Of a stretch of DNA of 38,117 nt, positions 32,794-38,117 are shown piece after piece. The position numbers and the translations under genes are program-made. The notes beneath the pieces were generated by a model that worked only from the letters and a program-made list of their open reading frames with translations, had not been told where the DNA came from and ran no database searches. Source of the stretch: Planctomycetota bacterium. GTDB lineage: Bacteria > Planctomycetota > Planctomycetia > Pirellulales > UBA1268. Numbering within the stretch: position 1 is the stretch's first letter; each line of letters starts with the position of its first letter. Location of the stretch: positions 1-38,117 of the forward strand of contig QWPO01000060.1 of NCBI GenBank assembly GCA_003669255.1, given 5' to 3'.

Positions 32794-34106
32794 TACTTCT
32801 CTCCAATGCACCACAGGGAATCGTGCGTCCTCAGGAACATCCGCCCATCGACGCACACGGGCGTCGCCACCATCATCTCCTCCACGCTGCCGCCGCCGAC
32901 GACCTCGGGGATTCGCCCGTGGTCCGCCGACTTCTCCCCAGCACCCGGCTCAGGCCAGCCCAACACGCTCGCCGCACCATCCTCCCGGACCACGAGCACG
33001 CGGCCATCCACGAGCACCGGCGACGCGCTGTAGGCACTGCGGTTCTTGGGGAGTTCCCTCCGCCAGCTCGTCTTGCCCGTGGCAGCGTCGAGCTCCTCGA
33101 CGATTCCCTTGTCGCCGCAGACGACGATCCGGCCGTCTTTGACCGCGGGCGTCGGCACATCGGCGCCGACGTCTTTGCGGACCCAGACCACGTGGCTCTG
33201 CGTGACGTCACCCGATCCGCCACGGCGGATCGCCGTGATGGTGTCACCACGGGCGTACGGCGCGATCACGAGATCGTCGGCAAGAACCGGCGAGGCAATC
33301 GAGCGGAAGAAGCCGTTGGCCTCAGGATTGAGCCCGCCAACCCGCCAGAGTTCCCTGCCGTTCGCCGCATCGTGGGCCGTGACGTGATCGGCGCCAAGCA
33401 CAAAGAGCACCTCGGCTGGCTCACCCTTCGCGGGGTCGCCGGCAGCAACGAGCGGCGTCGAGTAGCTCTGGGCCGCCTCCTCGGGCGCGGGCACGTCACG
33501 GTCGTGCTTCCACCGCAGTTCGCCCGTCGTACGATCGAAGGCGGCGAGATAGGAGGGCCCCGTCTGCATCACGGCGATGACGACGGCGTTACTCGTAAGC
33601 ACGGGTGAGGTACCGAGATCCCACCAGAGCGTGTCTTCGCCGAACCGCTGCTGGAGGTTCGTCCGCCACCGCTCCGCGCCGGTCGCCAGGTCGAGGCAGG
33701 CGAGTTCGCCGCTCTTGAAGTAGACCCACACGAGCTCACCGTCGGTGACAGGCGAAGAGTTCGCACCGGTTGCCTTCTTGTGCTTGCCGGCGCGGGCCTC
33801 GCCAAGCGTCTTTCGCCACAACTCCTTACCGGCGCGATCGAGGCAGATCACGGCGTCTTTGTCGTCGATGGTGCAGGTGACGATGAGCCGCTCGCCCCAA
33901 ACCGCCGGCGTGCTGGCGCCAAGCCCGGGCAGCGGCACCTTCCAGAGCACGTGCTGCTCAGGGCCCCACTCCGACACGTAGCCACCGCCCGCTGCCGCGC
34001 CGTCGAGCGCGGGCCCGCGCCAGTTGGGCCAGTTGTCGGCGACGGCCGTGACGGTCGTCGCCATCATCAGTCCCACGACTCCTGCCCGTCCGCTCGATCG
34101 CCGCAT
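32793..34106 (-). CDS. Secreted PQQ-type beta-propeller repeat protein
   Basis: 437 residues; ATG 34106 has AGGAGG (34114-34119) at seven-base spacing, while ATG 34112 two codons earlier has only one base between. An export segment (AGVVGLMMATTVTAVADN) is followed by WPNWRGP and a series of propeller blades, each ending in the pattern LDxxTGxxxWR: DRAGKELWR, DLATGAERWR, DRTTGELRWK, DAANGRELWR, DAATGKTSWR. This is the BamB/PQQ-like repeat fold, very common in planctomycetes, usually without bound PQQ. It is 32 bases behind the double sulfatase gene and overlaps ThuA by TAATG. The role is probably structural or in ligand binding; no catalytic residues were recognised. Confidence 0.9.
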   Translation of the reverse strand: MRRSSGRAGVVGLMMATTVTAVADNWPNWRGPALDGAAAGGGYVSEWGPEQHVLWKVPLPGLGASTPAVWGERLIVTCTIDDKDAVICLDRAGKELWRKTLGEARAGKHKKATGANSSPVTDGELVWVYFKSGELACLDLATGAERWRTNLQQRFGEDTLWWDLGTSPVLTSNAVVIAVMQTGPSYLAAFDRTTGELRWKHDRDVPAPEEAAQSYSTPLVAAGDPAKGEPAEVLFVLGADHVTAHDAANGRELWRVGGLNPEANGFFRSIASPVLADDLVIAPYARGDTITAIRRGGSGDVTQSHVVWVRKDVGADVPTPAVKDGRIVVCGDKGIVEELDAATGKTSWRRELPKNRSAYSASPVLVDGRVLVVREDGAASVLGWPEPGAGEKSADHGRIPEVVGGGSVEEMMVATPVCVDGRMFLRTHDSLWCIGEK

Positions 34107-34113
34107 CGACATG

Positions 34114-34119
34114 CCTCCT
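34114..34119 (-). promoter_or_regulatory. Ribosome binding site of the propeller gene
   Basis: AGGAGG on the minus strand, seven bases before ATG 34106, which therefore is preferred to ATG 34112. Confidence 0.6.
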
Positions 34120-34144
34120 CATCCACCTGGTTGCGAAGGCTAGT

Positions 34145-36925
34145 CTACCCGCCTGCCGCCGCGGGCTTCCGCTTCGGCGGCAGGCCGTCAGGACCAAAGG
34201 GATCCACCGGATCGGGATTGGGTGTGGGCATGGCGGCGCCAACCTCCCGCCGCCAGGCCTCGAGTCGAGACCGCAGTTCGGCGGCGCGCTCCGGACGTTC
34301 GGCCGCGAGATCCCGCTGTTCCCCCTCGTCGGCGGCAAGGTCGAAGAGTTCCACCCGGCCGCCCTCGAGGTGCTCGACGATCTTCTCGCGACGGCCGTCC
34401 GGTGAGTCGCCGGCGAGCAGCGCCGCCGCGGGCCGCCCCCCTTGATTGGAATAGTGCGGGTAGTGCCAGACGAGGTCGCGGGCGGGAATCGCCCCGGTCC
34501 CCGAAAGCAGTGGTCGCAGGCTCGTGCCGTCGAGTATCTCGCCGGCCGGCGGCGGGCAACCCCCGAGATCGACGAGCGTGGCAGCGATGTCAAGCGTGGT
34601 CACCGGCACCTCGCACCGCAAACCCGGCTTCACGGTGCTGGGCCAGCGGATGAGGAGTGGCACGCGGATGCCCCCTTCGTAGAGATAGCCCTTACCGGCG
34701 CGAAGCGGGAGGTTCGACGTCGGCGCACCCTCAGCCGTCGACAGGCCGCCGTTATCGCTCGTGAATACCACGAGCGTGTTGTCGACGAGATCCTGTTCCT
34801 CGAGGGCGACGAGCACGGTTGATACCGCCTCGTCCATCTCGTCGATCATGGCGGCATAGACGGGGTGATCCTGCACCGCCCGAGCCGTGCGTTCGCCTTC
34901 GGGAACCTCCCGGGGATCTGCACCCGGCAGCGCCGCGGCGCGGCGCTGCTCCTCGGCGACAAGTTCGGCGGTCGACCGCAGCGGAACGTGCACGGAGTGC
35001 AGCGGTAGGTAGCAGAAAAAGGGACGACCACGGTTGGCAGCGATGAACGCCGTTGCCTGCCGGGCAATCGCGCGGGCGTGGTGCGGATCGTCATCGGGAC
35101 CCTGCGCTGGATTGACGTCGATCGAGCCGGAGGCCTCGAACCCGTGCGACGGCACGTCCGCCGGCGGCCCGAGGTGCCATTTGCCAAAGACCCCGGTGGT
35201 GTAGCCTGCCGCCTTGAGCCGCTCCGCGACCGTAGTCTCATCAGCAGGCAGTCCCCGGAGGTATTCGGCCGGGAGCAGCGATCCGCGCCGTTCGCCGCCG
35301 ATGTAGTTCGTGATCCCGACGCGAGCCGGGAACTTTCCCGTTATCAGGGCTGCGCGGGTCGGCGAGCAGACGGGTGCGGCAGCATAGGCCTGCGTGAACG
35401 TCATCCCGGCGGCAGCGAGGGCGTCAATCGCAGGCGTACGGTAGAACGTGCTTCCTGTGCAGCCGAGATCCCGGGCGCCGAGATCGTCGGCCAGAAACAC
35501 GAGAAGGTTCGGCTTTCGTGGCACGGCCGACGTCGATACCGGTTCGGGCTTCGGCACGCCCGGATCCCACCAGCGGTCGAGCTCGGCCCGCAACCGCGCC
35601 ACCACATCCGGATGCTCTCCGGCAACGTTCGTTCGCTCGTCCGGATCGGCGATGACGTCGAAGAGTTCCGGCTCACCGCGTTCAAAGTTCTCCCGCGACG
35701 CGTCGTCGACGTGTCGCCCCTGCCACGCAGGAAACTGCTTTCCGGGAGCCGGCGGTGCCGGCACGATCAGCTTCCAGCGATCCTGCACCATCCACCGCCA
35801 GAGCAGGCTCGTCGTCGGATCGTCGAGGTCGACGATGGTGTGCGTGTAACACTCACCAAACACCTCCGTGCGGGCTGCGGTCGCCACCTCGTCCAGCAGG
35901 TTTACTCCCGGCAGCCCGACCGGCGACTCGACCCCGCATGCCTCGAGCACCGTCGGGGCGATGTCGATGGTGCTGGCAAGGGCCTCGCTCGTTCGCGGAG
36001 CAATCGTGCCCGGCCGGCGGAACATGATCGGCGTCCGCAGGCCGCCATCGTAGGGGGAGAGCTTCGACCGCGGGGCAAACCGCTTCGACTGGGGATCCTG
36101 GATCCAGCCGTTGTCGGTGACATACACCACGAGCGTGTCACGGGAGAGCCCTTCGCGGTCGAGATGGTCGAGCAGGTCGCCGACAGTGCGATCGAACCGC
36201 TCGACGTTGCCCCAGTAGCGAGCGACGTGGACGCTGTCGGTCTTCGACGAGTAGTGATCGACGAGTTCCTGCGGTGGATCGTGCGGATCGTGGGGCAGCA
36301 TCGGGGCGTACCAGACGAAGAATGGCGTGCCGGCGGTGCGGCAGCGGCCGACGAAGTCATAGATCGGTTGCATGGTGCCACGGCCGATGGCGAGCCCCTC
36401 GTCACCGTGCCGCTCACCCTTCGTCATCCCCTCGTCGAAGCCGCCGCGGGAAAAGTCCCCTTGCCACCACTTACCGGTCTGGAGGCTTTTGTAGCCGGCA
36501 GGGGCGAGCAGTCGCGGCAGCGTGGGCCACTCGTCGAGGTGGCGGTTCATCCGCTCGCGACCGGCGATGAACGCCTTGGTGCCCTGTGGGCTCTGCCGAG
36601 GGCTGCCCGGCGTGTCGGGCGGATCATTGCCGACGATCCTGTGTTCGTGCGGATAACGGCCCGTGATGATCGACGCCAGGCTCGGGCAGCAGAGGCTGCT
36701 CGTCACATAGCCCCGCGGAAAAACGAGGCTCTCCCGGGCGAGTCGGTCGAGGTTCGGCGTCCGCAGGTGCTCGTGACCCATGAAGCCGTAGTCGTGCCAG
36801 TGCTGATCGTCGGCGACGATCAAGACCACGTTGGGACGGGATGGCTGGTCGCCGCCAGCTGCGGCCACGATCCCACTCGTCCCCAGGGCTACGACCGCCG
36901 CCGCGATCCATCTCCTGATTCCCAT
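34145..36925 (-). CDS. Secreted double sulfatase, first domain with CCPSL formylglycine motif
   Basis: 926 residues from ATG 36925; ATG 36940 five codons earlier is an alternative, and the longer frame to 37168 would run into the divergent gene. After a signal peptide (WIAAAVVALGTSGIVAAAGG), domain 1 spans about 30-465 (ADDQHWHD, CCPSL at Cys79-Leu83, TGKWWQGDFSRGG, VTDNGW). Domain 2 spans about 470-900 (ADDLGARD, CSPTR at Cys520, FGKWHLGPP, TSDNGG). Domain 1 departs from the usual C-x-P-S-R and GKWH patterns. I recall sulfatases with CCPSLA plus GKWWEG, so this is probably a subfamily trait and not decay. Domain 2 is arylsulfatase-A-like. It is the first gene of the minus-strand sulfatase operon and is divergent from another sulfatase gene. 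Confidence 0.92.
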   Translation of the reverse strand: MGIRRWIAAAVVALGTSGIVAAAGGDQPSRPNVVLIVADDQHWHDYGFMGHEHLRTPNLDRLARESLVFPRGYVTSSLCCPSLASIITGRYPHEHRIVGNDPPDTPGSPRQSPQGTKAFIAGRERMNRHLDEWPTLPRLLAPAGYKSLQTGKWWQGDFSRGGFDEGMTKGERHGDEGLAIGRGTMQPIYDFVGRCRTAGTPFFVWYAPMLPHDPHDPPQELVDHYSSKTDSVHVARYWGNVERFDRTVGDLLDHLDREGLSRDTLVVYVTDNGWIQDPQSKRFAPRSKLSPYDGGLRTPIMFRRPGTIAPRTSEALASTIDIAPTVLEACGVESPVGLPGVNLLDEVATAARTEVFGECYTHTIVDLDDPTTSLLWRWMVQDRWKLIVPAPPAPGKQFPAWQGRHVDDASRENFERGEPELFDVIADPDERTNVAGEHPDVVARLRAELDRWWDPGVPKPEPVSTSAVPRKPNLLVFLADDLGARDLGCTGSTFYRTPAIDALAAAGMTFTQAYAAAPVCSPTRAALITGKFPARVGITNYIGGERRGSLLPAEYLRGLPADETTVAERLKAAGYTTGVFGKWHLGPPADVPSHGFEASGSIDVNPAQGPDDDPHHARAIARQATAFIAANRGRPFFCYLPLHSVHVPLRSTAELVAEEQRRAAALPGADPREVPEGERTARAVQDHPVYAAMIDEMDEAVSTVLVALEEQDLVDNTLVVFTSDNGGLSTAEGAPTSNLPLRAGKGYLYEGGIRVPLLIRWPSTVKPGLRCEVPVTTLDIAATLVDLGGCPPPAGEILDGTSLRPLLSGTGAIPARDLVWHYPHYSNQGGRPAAALLAGDSPDGRREKIVEHLEGGRVELFDLAADEGEQRDLAAERPERAAELRSRLEAWRREVGAAMPTPNPDPVDPFGPDGLPPKRKPAAAGG

Positions 36926-37058
36926 TGTCGTAGACCCCATGCGCGACACCACGGCCGACAGCCTTGTCGGCAACCCGTCCAGGGACGAGATTGAGACAGT
37001 ATGCGGGCAACGACGGCCCGCTGCATCACCCCTGAGTTCACCCCGGAGACGCTCCACT
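36926..37058. promoter_or_regulatory. Divergent promoter region between two sulfatase genes
   Basis: The 133-base spacer separates the start of the minus-strand sulfatase operon from the plus-strand sulfatase gene, so it must hold promoters for both unless each has a long leader. Candidate boxes (TTGTCGG near 36964; CATACT on the minus strand near 37000) have poor spacing, so no promoter is called. CGGAG at 37044-37048 could serve as the plus-strand ribosome binding site for ATG 37059, with a spacing of ten. Confidence 0.45.
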
Positions 37059-38117
37059 ATGGCCGGCATACGATCGCTGGCGGCGGCGCTCCTGCTGGCC
37101 CTCGCGGCCGCGGATGTGGGGGCGGTCGATCCAAACCCAAACGTGATCGTCGTGCTCGTCGACGACATGGGCTGGAAGGACCTTTCCTGCCAGGGGAGCG
37201 AGTTCTACGAGACACCGCAGATCGACCGGCTGGCCGCCTCGGGCATGCGGTTCACGACAGCGTACTCCGCCTGCACCGTCTGCTCGCCGACCCGAGCGGC
37301 AATGATGACCGGCCAGTATCCGGCACGGCTGCACCTCACCGACTGGATCGCCGGACACCACCGGCCGCACGCGAAGCTGCAGCCCCCTGACTGGACCAAG
37401 CACCTGCCGCTCGGGGTGGTGACGGTCGCAGAGCGGCTCAAGGCCAAGGGCTACGCAACCGCGTCGATCGGCAAGTGGCACCTTGGAGGCAAAGAGCAGT
37501 CCCCAGAAGATCAGGGATTCGATGTGAACCTGGGCGGCACCGACAAAGGTCAGCCTCCGAGCTACTTCTCGCCGTACCGGATTTCCGCGCTCTCAGACGG
37601 CCCCGAGGGGGAGTACCTCACTGACCGCGAGGCCGCTGAGGCCGTCGGCTTCATCGAGTCCCACCACGACCGACCGTTCTTCCTCTACCTTGCGCACCAC
37701 GGCGTGCACGCGCCGCTTCAAGCGAAGCCGGAGGTGGCGGCTGGCTACGCAGCAAAGCGACCCGGCATCCCAGCAACACTCGCCACCTACGCGGCGATGG
37801 TCGAGAGCGTCGATGATGCGATGGGGAAAATCCTCGACACGCTCGATCGACTCGGCATCCGCGACCGCACCGCGATCTTCTTCACAAGCGACAACGGCGG
37901 CCAGGCGTCGATCACCGACATGCTGCCGCTCCGCGCAGGCAAGGGCTCGGCCTACGAAGGGGGCATCCGCGTGCCGTTCATCGTGTCGTGGCCTGAAGTC
38001 ACCAAGCCGGGCAGCACGAGCGACGTGCCCGTGATCACGCCCGACATCCCCGCGACGATCCTCGACCTCACCAGGGCGGGGATCGAACCGGGTCAGCCGA
38101 TCGACGGCCGAAGCCTC
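37059..38117 (+). CDS. Secreted arylsulfatase A-like sulfatase (3' truncated by window edge)
   Basis: The frame from ATG 37059 is open to the last base (353 codons), so the C-terminus lies outside the window. A signal peptide (SLAAALLLALAAADVGAV) is followed by a sulfatase domain: metal Asp pair in VDDMGWKD, canonical CSPTR at Cys75, GKWHLGG, AHHGVHAP and TSDNGG, then the substrate-pocket strand YEGGIRVPFIVSWPE. It is a single-domain arylsulfatase-A-type enzyme as far as seen; whether it too continues into a second sulfatase domain cannot be told. It would need formylglycine maturation before or during export. It is transcribed divergently from the sulfatase-fusion operon and may share its regulation. 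Confidence 0.92.
   Translation, partial: MAGIRSLAAALLLALAAADVGAVDPNPNVIVVLVDDMGWKDLSCQGSEFYETPQIDRLAASGMRFTTAYSACTVCSPTRAAMMTGQYPARLHLTDWIAGHHRPHAKLQPPDWTKHLPLGVVTVAERLKAKGYATASIGKWHLGGKEQSPEDQGFDVNLGGTDKGQPPSYFSPYRISALSDGPEGEYLTDREAAEAVGFIESHHDRPFFLYLAHHGVHAPLQAKPEVAAGYAAKRPGIPATLATYAAMVESVDDAMGKILDTLDRLGIRDRTAIFFTSDNGGQASITDMLPLRAGKGSAYEGGIRVPFIVSWPEVTKPGSTSDVPVITPDIPATILDLTRAGIEPGQPIDGRSL

Noticed and set aside
31441..33033. 530-codon open frame on the plus strand
   Set aside because: Crosses the antisense of three sense-strand genes and their spacer; no family similarity.
35078..36994. 638-codon open frame on the plus strand
   Set aside because: Antisense to the 926-residue double sulfatase, Arg-rich and without recognisable domains.
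1..38117. CRISPR arrays, tRNA or rRNA genes, insertion sequences
   Set aside because: No spaced direct repeats, no tRNA-like cloverleaf and no transposase or integrase reading frame were found on either strand.

Overview
The window reads as a high-GC (roughly two thirds G+C by eye) chromosome segment of a planctomycete, most likely in or near the Pirellulales. The evidence is the combination of PEP-CTERM-tagged autotransporter-type beta-strand repeat proteins, a DUF1559/H-X9-DG pseudopilin, a LEPR-XLL-like N-terminal motif, PQQ-propeller and ThuA proteins, and an exceptional density of secreted sulfatases. The organism assignment is inferred from these families, not from a marker gene. No rRNA, tRNA, CRISPR array, IS element or phage gene was seen.

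Layout. (1) 1-11190, + strand: a surface-protein block. Two tandem paralogous beta-strand-repeat/PEP-CTERM proteins (the first cut by the window edge) are followed by a translationally coupled DUF1559 pseudopilin, a very large multidomain secreted protein with a possible TIM-barrel glycosidase region, and a phosphodiester glycosidase (NAGPA/DUF2233) fused to beta-repeats, a dockerin-like module and PEP-CTERM. Three of these proteins share the same cassette, made of a 'GSW' module followed by a paired DxNxD dockerin-like module. (2) 11169-14658: a ketoglutarate-semialdehyde-type aldehyde dehydrogenase on the minus strand, divergent from Xaa-Pro aminopeptidase and a secreted FKBP isomerase. (3) 14828-20832, minus strand: a compact seven-gene operon. 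In transcription order it encodes a UxaE-like uronate epimerase, a ketose 3-epimerase-type TIM barrel, a FucU mutarotase, an L-galactose/L-fucose dehydrogenase-type aldo-keto reductase, an amidohydrolase lactonase, an LgoD-like zinc dehydrogenase and a small membrane protein. Together these suggest oxidation of L-galactose (or L-fucose) to the aldonate and on through tagaturonate to fructuronate. (4) 20833-21255: non-coding DNA rich in perfect hairpins. (5) 21256-23824, minus strand: DUF485 protein, ActP-type symporter and a GNAT acetyltransferase. (6) 23905-36925, minus strand: an apparent operon of a two-sulfatase fusion, a PQQ-type beta-propeller protein, a ThuA-domain protein, a second two-sulfatase fusion and a three-sulfatase fusion. 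(7) 37059 to the end, + strand: a divergent single-domain sulfatase cut by the window edge.

The most striking content is eight sulfatase catalytic modules packed into four genes, seven of them as in-frame tandem fusions behind a single signal peptide. Two modules have departures from the C-x-P-S/T-R maturation motif, and one fusion carries what looks like the C-terminal third of an alpha/beta hydrolase. A working hypothesis, inferred and not shown, is that the locus desulfates a sulfated L-galactose/L-fucose-containing polysaccharide outside the cytoplasm and that the neighbouring operon oxidises the released L-sugar.
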